NCBI GenBank assembly: GCA_025201345.1
Contig: JAIXMG010000001.1
Span: 372,001-436,000 of the forward strand
Length of the DNA stretch: 64,000 nt
Source of the DNA: Thamnidium elegans
Taxonomy: Eukaryota; Mucoromycota; Mucoromycetes; Mucorales; Mucoraceae
Reading direction: 5' to 3'
A program made the position numbers and the translations under genes. Shown here piece after piece: positions 45,895-60,518 of this stretch (the stretch's first letter is position 1; the number at the start of each line of letters is the position of its first letter). Under the pieces are notes generated by a model. It searched no databases. It saw only the letters and a list, made by a program, of their open reading frames with translations, and was not told the origin of the DNA.

Positions 45895-46809
45895 TTATCA
45901 CCCCCCCTCTTTATATGAATTATGCTTTGATACCTCTTTTACTGTTTTTATTATTTTCCTATGTCAAAAAAAAAAAAAAAAATTCCCACTGCTCCATCCT
46001 AATATACCCCACCTTCCCCTCAACACACACACACACACAATTTTCTAGTTATAAAGAAATATTTATATGGCTCTCACTTTCGTTTCATTCTTTCTTTCAT
46101 TTTTTACGCATATTTTCATTTTATTTATAGCTTCCCTAACAACAACAACAGCAACAACAAAATACATAATAGATTATAACCCCTTCCTCCTCTTGTTCCA
46201 TATTATGTATATTTCCCTACACAAGTACAACAACAAAAAAATAAACGCTTACTTTTTTCAACAATAGATAAGCTAACGAAATCCCCCCCTTTTTTTTTTT
46301 TTTTTTTTTAAAGAATGGTTCCAATGATAAAAAATGACAGGATCGTCTTTTTTTTTTCTTTTGCCTCGGAGTAAAAAAAAAAAAGTATTGACATTTTAGG
46401 TTAAAATGATGGATGATATTTAAATAAGCAAAGACACATGTGACCTTCGTGGGTAGGATATTTTCAATACAACTCCTGATTTTCTGTAGCCTGATTCTTT
46501 TTTTAAAAAAAAAGTGGGGTATTATTACGTAGTTTCCGCCACGCCATAAAATATTGGTTTTGATACTTCCGTTTCCATGACATCAAAGAAAAGGGTGCTG
46601 TCAGTGTAACAAAAAGGATCTTCTTGCATTATCAAAAAACAACTAAAAACGTAGCCTCAAAAGAGTCATAAAAATTCACACTCCATTAATTTAGTGAAAA
46701 GCGGAACAAAAGACAAGTTATCCGGTCTTTTTTAAATTCATACATCTAATAACTATCTCTTTTTTTACTACTTTGTCATACATTTTTCTATTTCCAAATT
46801 GATAGTAAC

Positions 46810-46843
<34 letters not shown>

Positions 46844-48163
46844 TATTAACTTTTAGGTTAGAATCAAATATTCATCACGCAAAAAACAATAAAACTCGTA
46901 AAAAAAAAAGAAAAAAGAATCACCAGACAAAAAAAAAAAAGCATATCTTTTGAATGTTATTGAATTAACAAAAATGAACTTTTTATAAATCAAAAACTTT
47001 ATTTTACTCTTTTTTGCGCGTATTCTGACTTTTAACTTTAATGCTGGTATCACCGCAAACAAATTTCTAAATGTCAGGTGAGGTGTGTACACCCGTTTCC
47101 TTTACAAACTGCATAGCCGCAAACATACTATTCATGCTGTGGGAGTTTTATTTTGCTGTACTCCAACATTATATAGCAAAAATCTTCCTTGCTACTCGAA
47201 ATAGTCTCTAGAATCGATTTGATCCAAACCATCAGACTGATAACCACTAAAATAAGAGACGCTGTATCCATTTTATTCTTCTTATCTTTTATAAAGCACT
47301 GTTATTCTGTACGCATTAGTTACACTTGTCAAACGTATTCGGTAAGTTATATGCACCTGCTAAAAAAAAAGTTCTTTTAATCATCCTTTTTGTTGTTATT
47401 TGACTCGGTAGTTTACAGTTAAGCTTTTTCTTATCATCTTCTTGACTCAACAGAATGACACCATTCTTTATTACCACTATTTTTAAACTCAAGTAATCTT
47501 ACATTGACCTTATATTATTACACCAATTAAACTTGACAGGCTAGCCGACAACAACAACAACAAAAAAAAACTTATAGAACTTGCCCGGCATCAATATAAT
47601 AAATGAATTTTATATCAATCAAGGGCCTTCTTTTTTATCGGTAAGATCATATTTTGGTACATATAGGTTTTTTTAAAAAAAAAACTTCTTGATAAAAAAT
47701 ATTACCCTATCACAAGTTTCTTTCAGATAATTACGTAACAAAAAAAAAATCTAGGTATATGACAGCAGTAACAAAAAGAAGACCTCTGGCTTTAACCAAA
47801 AGTGCTTGCATTTGTCATTTAATCGCCAATTATTTCCCAGAAAGAAAGAGTAACGTAAAGTCTTTAGCTATTAAGAACCGACAGTAGTTGGTATTAGTAC
47901 AAGTCAAAAAGTAAAAGGTGTTTTTTTTGTAGCAGCCTGGTTTTTTCGTGATGCCTACATAAACAAAAACATGCCAAGTGCTGAAGTGACTGTTCAACCC
48001 TCCCAAAAATAGAGCATAGTCGGCATGAATACAGAGACGAGATTATCCGCCTTGCGCGTCACGCTTTGAAGGTAAAAAAAAAACAATAACAATAATGTAG
48101 CTTTTTCTTTTCTCCATCTTGTTTTTAAAAAAAAAGAGTATTTTTTTTCTTTCCTCGTCAAAT
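45895..48163. other. Intergenic and probable 5' leader of RAV1
   Basis: About 2.3 kb. Two poly-A tracts (about 46373-46384 and 46813-46840) are each followed by similar sequence (GTAT...TTTTAGGTTA.AAT). A short ATG-initiated frame at 48025 ends in TGA after 14 codons and is followed by a GTAAAA...TGTAG segment that may be a leader intron. No gene supported. Confidence 0.5.
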
Positions 48164-51100
48164 ATGTTTTTAGAACAAATTTGTCCCGGGCAAGTGAATA
48201 CTCATTTACATGCTATTCATACGTTTATTTACAAGAATGAACAATTTATTGTAAAAAAAAAAAAAAGAACATGTATATAAATATTATGGCGTGTTTCTAA
48301 TATATATATTAGGTGTATGCAACTGGTTCAAAGGTAGTTATTTACGCTGACCCAGACAACCTTGTACAAATTATTGCAGCTTCTACTTTATTCCATCAAC
48401 AAGACATTCTGGAGCCTGTTACGGCTGTTTCAGGAAATAATAAGACTGGACAAGTAAAGAAAAAAAAAGTATGAAACACTATACCTGTACCTTATTTTTT
48501 TTTTTTTAGATTGCGTTATCCTATCATAATCAAATAGCTGTTTTAAAGCCTTGCGATGGTAATGAACATCGATGGGAGCTAGATACAGTTTTAGATACAA
48601 CGCATGTCATCACTTGTTTGGACTGGAGTGTCAATAGTAAAGTATTCTTCATAAAAAGTAGTCGTGATACTAAACCTTATTTAGATTTATTATTAAGTGC
48701 TGGAAAAGAGATTTTGTTGTGGGATAGTACCACCTGGAACATCATTTGTTGTAAAAAGCCTGCTACAGATATATTACTTGTTAAATTTGAACCAAAATCA
48801 AATAAATTTGCTACTGTTGGCAAGGTAAAAAATATATATATATATTTTTATAAAACTCGGGCTGATAAAAAAAGTTATATAAAAGTTTGATCGACTCGTC
48901 ACTATTTGGTATCCAAACGCAGACCAAGATTATAGTTTTACTTTTATTTCACATCCAAAATACGTAACCCACTTTGTTTGGAGAAAATTACCTGGAACAC
49001 AAGAAAACGATTGTACCTTATTTACAATGGCACGCGATGGTATCGGTCGTTTCTGGAGTCCAATCAATCTAGATCAGTCTCATATACTTTACATGTGTGC
49101 CGTCATCGATTCCAATCAATCTCTTGTAACTAGTGAACCTACGGAAGAACAAGCGCATATAGTTCATAATGTTGCTGGTACCGTGATGGGTGACGAATCA
49201 TTAGAGGAGGAAGACGACGATGATTATTCTCCTATTCATTATATAGGTTGTGATGAATTATCAAATGCTGTACATGCTCAGTTTAAATCACATTCAAAAC
49301 ATGAACGATTCGATCAACGTTTAGAGCGTATTCGTGATCGCGTTAGAGATACACCGGATTTATTATTTCGTATTCAAAGTGATGGTTCACTTACATTTTG
49401 GGGTGTACAGGTAAAATGGTATATTTCTTGAATATGTCTAAACTTATTTTTTAAAAATATATATATATATATATTTAATCGAGTAGCATTTAAATACCTT
49501 TCCTCGTCGTATTCCTCGAGTTTTTGTAGTCTTACGGGTCGATAAAGCAGTAGATCCGTTAGACGTAATTTACTTTTTAAATCCAACACAAATTTTGCAT
49601 GATTACGCTCATATCCAATCATCTTGTAAGTTTTTACACATAGGATTCATTCTTGATACACTAAAACTTGTTTTTTTTAGCTACAATTAAACCCATCGAA
49701 TTGTCTTTGGTGGCAAGAAACCCTCATGGTCAATTAAGATGCTACAGTTTGAATTTAGTTGATTTTTTGGATACCACACCATTTACGCCCAGATTGCATT
49801 TAAAATACACTTGGCTTGGTCATCAACATGCTATATCCAAATTATACCAATCTCAAAAAAACAGATTTTGTACAATAGGTATTGACGGACAAATAAATGT
49901 TTGGAAGTACGAATTGCGCGAGGTAAGAGAGAAGACATATGACTATAAACCCTATTCTTATAATATCTATACTAGACTTGTGGTAAAATGACAACTCAAC
50001 TTCAATTGGATTGTTCATTATACGTAAACTCAAACCAATTATTAGCTGTTCCTGTCGAAAAAGGTTTGATTTTTTTTTTCTTTAAAAATTTTCTTTTTTA
50101 AAAAAAAAAATTGACATGTACATGTTAGACAAATTTTTAGCGGTTTATGATGGTGTACAAGTTAAATTGTACGAGTTTGATAATATTCAAGATTGTCATT
50201 TACATCACAGTAAAGTATGCCTCAATAGCAGCGCGTTGAATTTATCGTCATTACACGTTTATAACATGGAAGATCCCATCACCAGTGATAAATCTTATTT
50301 ACTGATGGGTGTCTCCAACTCCAACCAAACCATTACCACTTGGTACCTTGAGCCTACGGATACAGGCGCCTTAGAGATCAATTACCGCGGCTCACAGCAA
50401 ATGGCAAGCTGGGCCTCAGAACCTCACGTCGTTGTGTCCGCAAGTCAGTGGGCCACCAACACAGCCTCGCGATTATTTCATCGATTATCGTTTCAGCAAA
50501 AACATGTTTTGACAGTGACGGTAGGCACAGATGTTATCTGTTACGGTGTCAATACCGAGCAAGAGACGGTTGAATGGGAAGTTATCTATACACTGGATAC
50601 GTCTTGCTTAAACGGTCAAATACGCCAAGTGCGTTGTTCTCCCAGCATTGTTTCCATCGTATCCGGAACGGACGATAACCAAAAACTGTCTATTTGGATG
50701 GAAATGAGATCTGGTATGGCCCCAGTGTGTGTAAAGGAATTCGAATTTAATCAACGTGTATGTGACATGGCTTGGAACGTTACGTCAGATGCTCAGTTTA
50801 TTCTTGCCGTTGCGTTTCCGAGCAGTGTTGGTATTTTTGGCCAAAAGAGAGCTAAAAGTGTAACCGAAGATATCAATAGTTGGATTTGTTATACCGAATT
50901 CAAAGTGGACACGTAAGTTTTGTTTTAAGAAGAAAAAAAAAAAAAAAAAAAAAAAAAGTATGCCATAATTAATTGTATTGTAGACCGGAAGATATTACTG
51001 CCTTAGCTTGGGTAGATTGTGGTGTTTTAACAGTTGCTGCCGGTAATCAATTGAGATGCTATCTCAAATGGTTAACAGAAGAAGATAGTGTAGCAAAACG

Positions 51101-51546
51101 TAAGCTATTTAGTTATTAGTGTTACTGTAACCTGACACTTTTTTTTTTTTTTTTTTTTTAGAAATTCATTCACCTGAAAATGCAAAAATCGAACCCATGT
51201 CAAGTATATTCGATATCTCGTTCGAAATGAACGGACCGTTGCCATTTTATCATCCAGATCACATCATACATTATGTTATGTGGGGTAAAATGGATTTGGT
51301 GCATTGCGCTTTAATCTCGCTCAACAATTTTTTTAAACAATTTGTGGATGATGATGATAATATCATTAACGAATTTCCACCAGTATCGTTCCCCAAAATG
51401 TTAAAGTTACAAAATGTAAGCAGTTTGACAAGTTAGGATGTGTGTGTGTCTGTGTATGCTAATTATTGAGTAGGAAAAGAAACTGAAGAGTAGCGATAAA
51501 CAACAATATACTAGTTTATTTGATGAGGAATCCGATACTGAAATGT

Positions 51547-51582
<36 letters not shown>

Positions 51583-54500
51583 TATATTCTTTTATTCATT
51601 TCTTTTTTTTTTAAAAATAAAATAAAATAATAGACGAGATAATAACGATGTGGATGAAGACGACGACATTGTTCGACATTTAACTGCAAATGAAGCAAAA
51701 AACCTGGCACATAGCTTAAAAACTAAAATATTACCTGGTTTAAATGAAACCGAACGAGTCCATTTAATTGCCATGGTAGATACTATTGTAGAGGTAAGTT
51801 TTTTTTTTAAAAAAAAGATAATTTAAATAATGCAACCCTTAAAAAATCTATTTAGATTACAAACCAAGGAGAATCGTTGGATGAAAATGGTGCTCGGTTT
51901 ACTGCTTTGTTAGAAAACCATTTTCATTTAAACAAAGTGTTACCTCAAGATCAACGGCAATCTGATTTACAGCCTTGTGATTTTGTTTGGGCTTTACACA
52001 GTCAATCGCAAGATTTGCTCTTGGAAAGATGCGTACGATTATGTGGCACTAAATTTGTTTGGGAGGATGCTAAATCATTGGGTATCTTTTTATGGCTTCA
52101 AAAGATTGATGTTGTGGTAAAAAAAAATATATTTAATTGACAAAAAAAAATATTATTATTTAACATTATAAAGAGAGAACAAATGTCGAATATTGCCCGA
52201 AATATCTATTTATCTAAAACAGATGATAGAGATCCGGCAGACTGTACGTTATTTTACCTGGCACTGCGTAAAAAGAATCTATTACAAGGACTATGGAGAT
52301 CGGCCTCTTCGCATAAAGAACAAACGATCATGAAAAAGTTTTTAGCAAATGATTTTAATGATCCACGTTGGCAAAGAGCAGCTTCAAAAAACGCTTTTGC
52401 TTTACTTGGTAGACAAAGATTTGGTAAGTTTTTTTTTTTTCTTTCTCAAAAATAAAATATATCTTTTTTTTTTAAAAAAAAAACTATTGTATCATTTTAA
52501 AGAGTATGCTGCTTCCTTCTTTCTATTGGCCGATAAATTAAAAGATGCTGTCAATGTGATATTGAAAAACATGAAGGATTATCAATTGGCAATTGCTATT
52601 TGTAGAGTGTATGATGGTGATGATAGTCCTCTTTTAAAAGAAATTTTAGAAAACAGCATTATACCAATGGCGATAGAAACAAACGATCGATGGTTGATTA
52701 GCATTGGATTTTGGTTATTGAACAACCAAAAGGACTCTGTGCGTGCTATGGTTGTACCTTTATCTCAATTCACTGACAAGCACATCGACACTACCGAAAA
52801 AGACTCTGCTGAAATTGTTTACCATCCAAACTCGTTTATCTTATATCAGTACCTGAAAAAGAAATTGCATCAACAAAACTTGGTTGTATCCTATCAAACT
52901 GAATATGAGTTTTCTTTATTGGTCTCTCGGTCTTACGAAAGATTAGGTTTGCCCTTATTAGCATTATATATCTTAACAAAGTATTATATGAAACCTCCAA
53001 TCAAACAGGAAACCACTCAAGATTTATTTAATTCTGAACCTATCGCAACCGATTTATTTGCGGATGATAAACCTTCACGTGCTTCTGACTTATTTGCTAA
53101 TGATGATACTGATTTATTTGCTCCCTCCAAGGCTACATCTTATGCTACAGATTTGTTTGCGGACGATGACTTATTCAGTCCTAAAAAGCCGTCAGGTGGA
53201 TTATTTGATGATGACGATGATTTATTTGCACCCAAGAAAACATCGAGCGGATTATTTGATGAGGACGATTTGTTTGCGTCTGATACTAGAGCTGAAAGTA
53301 ATCCAGATACAGAAGACGATGAGATCAGTTTATCCGAAAGGTGTTATGATGGATTAGATGGCTACAAAGCTCTACTTGTGATTCGTATGCTACAAACCTT
53401 TTTTCATGCAGCTTCTGCGCTTTATAGCGGTTTGGATACACCAGATCATGTACATGAAATACGTTATCAGTCTCATTTCTTACGTAACAGACAAGCTCTA
53501 CTTGATTTAGGAGAATCAGTAAAAGTGTCCCCGTACGTCTTTTCAAGACTGTTGATGGAAAAGAGTATTGAAACAGATGTCTTTCCACTTTATCTGTATA
53601 TCTTGAACGAAAGTGTACCAAAAGATTTTGATGTACATCAATTCTTACGTGCCTTTAAGGTTGGTTGCTTTGAAGTCAATGAGGTTGCATTAATGCCGCA
53701 AGAACTAGATTATTCTACACTGATTTTTGTTGAGAATTGGACCGAGTAAGTCTTTTTATTTTTATTTTTATAGAGAATTTCAGTATGTTTTATTAAATTG
53801 TTTTAATAGACATGTTATAAAGACATTCCCTATTTGGAATGAATTGCGCAGAAAGTATTGTAATCCCGAAACGGCTGCATTAACATCAAGACAAATTGCG
53901 CTCACAACGTACCTCAGCTTAATTTTAATTACACTAAAGGAACGTCATTACGAAAGTTGCTGGCCCCTACTGTACCACTTCAAGTCCTTTTTGGAGGCAC
54001 TTGGTTCCCATGGTAGCGATACGGCTATCAGTAATTGTTTAAATCAAGTATTAAAGAATGAAACCAAAATGGTAAATGAAAAAAAAAACTATATATATTT
54101 TATTACGCTGAAAAGACTGAATATATAAAAACTCTTTATTAGATTGAAATGTCTACAGATGATTTTGAAAGTTTCTCGGATGGTAGTTTATTTGGTTTTG
54201 ATATGAATGAAGAAGTATATCGACCTTTATTGGATTCTCAAGATAAATCAACGGGTGTCAATATTTTAGAAGTTGCTTCTTTAAATTATGTACTATCTGC
54301 TATTGAATATGCAATGCAATGTCAAGGAAAACATGGCAATCTATGTGGTAAAATAGTATATATATATTTATTTAATGACACCCCTTTCTAACTAATTCTA
54401 TATAGAACAATTGACAGATTTCATTTGGACTACGTTATTAGATCCAGTTGCTTATAGAGCTCATCGTTTAAATGAAACGATAAAGAAGCAGTTGGATAAT

Positions 54501-56778
54501 GATTTGACACGACGTAAGTAATATTTATACCTCAAAAGTTCTATTTACTTACTTTTCTTTGTAGATAACATATCTAAACAATTCCGAACTCTGAGACAAA
54601 AAAAGTATTGGCGTTCATTAAAAAGTCTCAGTCCACCTGAACGACTTTTACCATTTATTAAAATTACGGTAAGCATTTTATCTAAATAGACAACATGTAA
54701 ACTAACTGCTATTATCTTTTAGCCTACGTCGGTAAATGTGTTAGAAGATGATCAACATAATCGATCCCGTAGTGTATATCACTCTTCAAGTACAGTTTAT
54801 GCATTCAGCTTGAATTCCGTAACTATTATAAACAAAACAAAAAAAAGTAATATATACAACAAACTAATGCATATTATATTAGGCCTCTCGTGATTCCATG
54901 GCAATCTGTATGAAGTCCGAAATTCAAGAAATTGATTTGTCTAAAGCAGGAAATTTTGGTGCAGTAAGTTACTTGCAAAACCCCCCCCCCCATTTAAAAC
55001 TGATTTTTTTGTAGCCTTTATTTAGGTCCAGATCAGTATCATCTTCTGGATTAGGTCATGACCACCACCATCACCACTATGATAGTTATCCAGACACAGA
55101 TGAGCATGATTCAGACTCTACAGATGAGCATGATTCAATTCATACCAACACAACAATGAAACAAGTACAAACCCGTAAAAAGTTACCTGCTACTGCATCA
55201 TCCCGTGTCTCTGGTACATCTTCACCTCTTGTGTCTCCGGCTGGTAGTAGAACGTTTGACGAACATGTACAAAAGGTACCACAAAACTTGAATCTAGATC
55301 ATCTTCATGATTCTTTACGAAGGTCTTTGACCAAAGGATCTGATTATGCAAGGACGCCTATTAACGCTAGTCCATCCAATGTCGATAATGCTGAGCGTGA
55401 AAAAATGGTACAAAAAAAAAGTCTCTTTTTTTTTTAAAAATATTGTGTTCTTAACTAGTTGATAAAAATAGATTCTATTAAGAAGAAATATTTCTGCAAC
55501 TTGTGCTGAAACACATCCTCAATACCCTTTTTGTAAAGTAAAAAAAAAAAAACCCCCCCCCGCCCAAATTTAGAACAAAATACTAATACTTTTGTTGGTA
55601 GATATTACGGGATGTGAAGTGAATAATGGAGGTCCAAGCGCTATTTTGTGGCAGTTTGGTCAAGAAAGAGAAATTGCTAGTTATTATGGTTGTCAAGGAA
55701 AAACTACCAGGTATTACTTATAAAAGAGAGGTCTAATCAAATAATATTAACTTGTTTCTTGTAGAATTCATTTTGATCACTTTGGACAAAAGTTTGGCGC
55801 AGGTGATACGTCTGGTAATTTGTGCTTGTGGAGATTTGATGCGCATGCACACTCAAATAAGCCATACTATGTAAGTACATGTAATATGTGTGTTTAAAAA
55901 AAGATATTTACATATTTATCTAGACCTTGAATTGTCATTCAAAAGCAACACGAGATTTTACATTTGTAAATTCTAGTAGTTTAATTGCAACAGCTGGTAC
56001 TACTGTTACCATGAGTAGAAAGTAAAGTGTAACGAATAGTTAGTGTTCATTTTTATTAAGCACTATTTTATTTATCCTTTAGACGTGATCATGTAAGCTT
56101 ATGGGATACTTTATTACCTCCTTCAAAAGCTATGGTTTGTTGTAAGTGTATCATTTGTATATAAATAACAACAAAAAAGTAGACTAAACAAAACTTGTTT
56201 GTAAATAGCTTTACCAGGTCACGATGGAGGCGCATACGCCATTACGTATGAACCAAATAGCCAGTTATTATTTTCAGGAGGAAAGAAGGGAGAAATAGGT
56301 AAAAAAAAAAATTACTATCAAAATCTGATAATTACTTATTAAAATATACTTTAATAGTTGTTTCTGATATAAGACAACGTACAACTATGCATACATTTAC
56401 GGCACATCAATCTAGAATTAGATCTATAGCGATTGATACAGAAAATAAAGCGCTTATAACGGGGTCTATTGATGGTGAATTAAAAGTAAGATCATCATTT
56501 AAATATCAGTATATATATTTACTTTTTTTGACAATAGATTTGGGACGTAAGTACTTATAAAGCTCGACAATCATTTGATATTCAACCAAGAAATCGATTC
56601 CTTGCACCGTCATTTAACCGGATTCCTGTAAGTAATAGTGATAGTATTTATACATCATGCTAACAATGATTTAAAATAGTTAAAGGCATTTGGTGTGACC
56701 CAAATACAAGCCATGGATGATGGTAACATTTATACGTCTGGACCCAATGGTATTATCAAATGTAATCTAAACGTATAA
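48164..56778 (+). CDS. RAV1: RAVE complex subunit Rav1 / DMXL (rabconnectin-3 alpha)
   Basis: I could trace 31 exons from the ATG at 48164 to the stop at 56776-56778; the sum is 6765 nt, giving 2254 residues in one frame. N-terminal WD40-type repeats (MFLEQICPGQVNTHLHAI, TGSKVVIYA, LSAGKEILLWDS, FDRLVTIWYP, RDGIGRFWSP) lead to the Rav1 C-domain (ADCTLFYLALRKKNLLQGLWR, WQRAASKNAFALLGRQRFEYAASFF, LKDAVNVILKNMKDYQLAIAICR). After a long acidic/Ser linker there is a second WD40 set (AGDTSGNLCLWRFD, GHDGGAYAI, TAHQSRIRSIAI, TGSIDGELKIWDVS). RAVE reassembles V1 with Vo to activate the vacuolar H+-ATPase. Size is intermediate between yeast Rav1 (about 1357) and human DMXL1/2 (about 3000). An unusual LF-acid-LF array sits at residues about 1315-1406. 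Confidence 0.94.
53019..53285 (+). other. Tandem LF-acidic-LF motif array within RAV1
   Basis: In the largest RAV1 exon the frame spells repeated DLFA/LFDDD units: LFANDDTDLF, LFADDDLF, LFDDDDDLF and LFDEDDLF, with further single DLF units before them, spaced by Lys/Pro/Ser-rich linkers. The pattern is LF-[acid]-LF, that of the retromer-binding LFa motifs known from the FAM21 tail of the WASH complex. The region looks disordered. Confidence 0.75.
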
Positions 56779-57070
56779 ACTTCTTTCTGATAATTCTGCT
56801 GTAAGGGGGCAGCAAAAAAAAAGTCCTTTCTTTTTTTTCTTTTTATCCCCTTACAAGTACCTGTTTTTTTTTTGTATAAAAAAATAAAAATGTGATTTTT
56901 TAATAGTATAATAGTATAAGCATACATGCGAGTATGTATAAAAGGATGATTATATGTATAAGCTCTTCTGAATATAAACCACAACAATAATATCATGAGA
57001 CATTATTGTTGCTGTCATAAATATTTTTTAGAAGGGTGGAAAATAAAAATAGAGGGGGGTATTGATAAAT

Positions 57071-57113
<43 letters not shown>

Positions 57114-57140
57114 ATATAAAATATGTACACGGTGAAAGAT
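56779..57140. other. Convergent spacer with (TG)n repeat
   Basis: About 360 bp between the RAV1 stop and the OXR1 stop. It holds a (TG)n microsatellite at 57075-57112 and otherwise AT-rich 3' UTR-like sequence. Confidence 0.6.
57075..57112. repeat. (TG)n microsatellite
   Basis: About 19 uninterrupted TG units, the longest dinucleotide repeat in the window. Confidence 0.9.
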
Positions 57141-58580
57141 TTATATAGAAAAACCCCAAATCTCCATTTCCATACATTCGAATTCGGGTTTGATAGATAG
57201 GCATTCATTGTCAAAGGTAGGGCATGTATTACTGTAACCTTTTTCTAGTTCAGAGTTTAGCCATAAGCCAAATGTACCACTACTAGAAAAGAAAAAAAAA
57301 AGAATATATTTAGTAAATTTGTCCATTAAAATAAACAGCACACTTACCCTCCGCCAATAGCGATAAAGTCGGAATCTGACAGAATCATATAATCATTCTT
57401 TCCCGTCCAAGGATAACTCTTTATTTTTGGTACATCTTTTTTTGAACCAGAAGATAATTTCCATAAGAAGCTGCATACACACGATTTAAAAAAAAAGAAA
57501 GAAAGGTACATATATGTTATTCTTACCATTCACCAGTACCATAATAGTGTGTTTGAGAGGATAATGTGTTGCTTAGATACGAACCAAAGATCTATTTTAG
57601 AGTGTGATAGTTAAGTTCCCTTGAAAATTCGTGGGAATTTAGAAAAATCATGTCATTATTACCTGTTTATCTGCATCTTTAATAATCATCATACATGGAC
57701 CATCATAATCTCTAGTAAGAGAATATAAACTAGCTAGACTAACCCCATGTTGATCTAAGCTATATAATAAGTTCCATTTTTGAGCAATACGATATCTTCT
57801 TGGGATATAAGGACGAACCAGTTCCGCTATTTCTTCTGTCATGACAACTTCAGATTCAGGCTTACGATTCTGTAAAATAATTGAAGGCATATTATCAAAT
57901 TCCAAGTTTGTTATTTTTGTCTTGGTTGGTTTTAAACTAGCAATTACTAATGCATCAACAGCTGCTGAATTGTTTGCAGCAGAACAAGAAATTGAACTAT
58001 TTATAGTAGAAGCAACAGTACTATTTGAACTGGTAGAAGATACAGAACTAGTATCATCTTCAACATGATTTAAAAATTGGTTACTATTTGGTAAACTAGC
58101 TCTATCCCAATCTAATACAGAAGATGATAAAGTACATGGAGTGTTGGGTGTAACTATTTTGATAGTGGTTGGTTTTCTAACTGGAATAGTAGATTCACTA
58201 GAACTAATTATGGATGCGCTATTTGGTTGATATGAAGATATAACTGAACTTTTAGTGATTGATGTAGTAGATCTAGATTTATGCCATAAACGAGGTCTAG
58301 CTGAAGGACCCGCTAAACCTATTTGTTTATTTATATCTATATAAGTAAACTCTTTACATGTACATATTTAGTCAAGTTAAAGATTACCTAATAATTTGCA
58401 AACAAATTTAGTTATTGGTGAAGAAGAACTGTTATGATTATTAGATTTATCATCAGTCACTGACCGATGAAGTGGGAATAATTTGTCACTGATAGGTTTG
58501 TTATTAGAAGAAATAGAAGTATGATGACTATGACTATGATGATGATGTTTAGGTGTTGAGCCTGTTGACAACCTTTTCAT
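57141..58580 (-). CDS. OXR1: TLDc-domain oxidation resistance protein (Oxr1-like)
   Basis: Five exons (58580-58388, 58336-57663, 57591-57527, 57470-57348, 57282-57141) encode 398 residues. The C-terminal about 190 residues are a TLDc domain: MTEEIAELVRPYIPRRYRI, WNLLYSLDQHGVSLASLY, GPCMMIIKDADKQIFGSYLS, YYGTGECFLWKL and the closing GGGSGTFGLWLNSELEKGYS...CLSIKPEFECMEMEIWGF. The N-terminal half is Ser/Thr/His-rich and likely disordered. TLDc proteins protect against oxidative stress and bind the V-ATPase; yeast Oxr1 promotes V1 release. It lies tail to tail with RAV1, whose product does the opposite (assembly). The proximity is worth noting, but two genes are no proof of a functional cluster. 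Confidence 0.92.
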
Positions 58581-59474
58581 AATACAGTCTTTTTTTTTAA
58601 AAAAAAAAATAAAAAAAAACTTTTTTTTTTGTTTAAATTGGAAAAGAAGAAAAAAAGCCTTTTTTTTTTTTTGTGCTCCTTTTAGACCTTTTTTTTTTTT
58701 TTTTTTTTTTTTTCTTTGTACCTTTGCATTGACAAGTAACGTACCCCCCCTTTTTTTTGTTTGTCTTCGGCTTATGTATTTTTAGACCCCTTTTTTCTCT
58801 TTAAAATAATAAAATGAATAAGAAACTTCTGTTATTAGTCCTCCTTAAGTTACGTTTTTATTATTAAAATGTGTGTGTGTGTGTGTGTATGTGTAAATGT
58901 TTATAAATGGCTTTTTTTCCTTGTGTAAATGTGTATATTTACACATTGTGTTCCATATTATATTCCAAAAAAAAACTTCTTTTTTATATACATCACTGAT
59001 TAAACTGAACTCGTTTTAAAATGATTAAATTATGCTTTTCTAACGAGGATGAAAGCATAATGATATAGTACCGACTTGTACGATAGTATGTACCTTTTTG
59101 TTTTGTTTTGTTTCGAAAAGGCGCTATTCTATGAAGCTATTGACTTGATCTTCCTTCATTCTCTATTGTCCTTTGTCTCTTTTTATCAGTTATATATTTC
59201 ATCTGAACCAAGGTACCCTGATACTGATATAACGCGAAACTGGACTCTTTTTTTTTTTTTTTTTGTCTCTTAGACGAATAGAAAATACTAAGGGACTGAA
59301 GGATCTTTGTACTGTTGAAGAATGTCAGTTAATACTAGTACCTAAACAAAGAATCCCTGGTGATCTCAAGACTTGTCCAAAATACTTATTCATATATCTC
59401 AACAATAACATCCCCCCCCCCAAGTATAACTGATACAAATGAGTCATAGTCGTATAATATTTGCATATTTTAAT
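58581..59474. other. Intergenic, nothing recognised
   Basis: About 890 bp upstream of OXR1 with very T-rich sequence at 58588-58715, including a T9A11 palindromic tract at 58590-58609, and (GT)n at about 58871-58888. Small frames near 59076-59273 are not convincing. Confidence 0.5.

Positions 59475-60518
<1,044 letters not shown>

Noticed and set aside
48025..48069. Upstream ATG as the RAV1 start
   Set aside because: The frame ends in TGA after 14 codons and does not splice in frame to the WD40 exons; more likely 5' leader sequence.
53058..53357. Alternative-frame ORF across the RAV1 LF repeats
   Set aside because: A shadow of the repetitive exon; the RAV1 frame is continuous through it.
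55533..55601. Donor at 55538 for RAV1 exon 23
   Set aside because: It gives an immediate stop in the next exon; the GTAAAG donor at 55533 yields YPFYITG, matching the family pattern.
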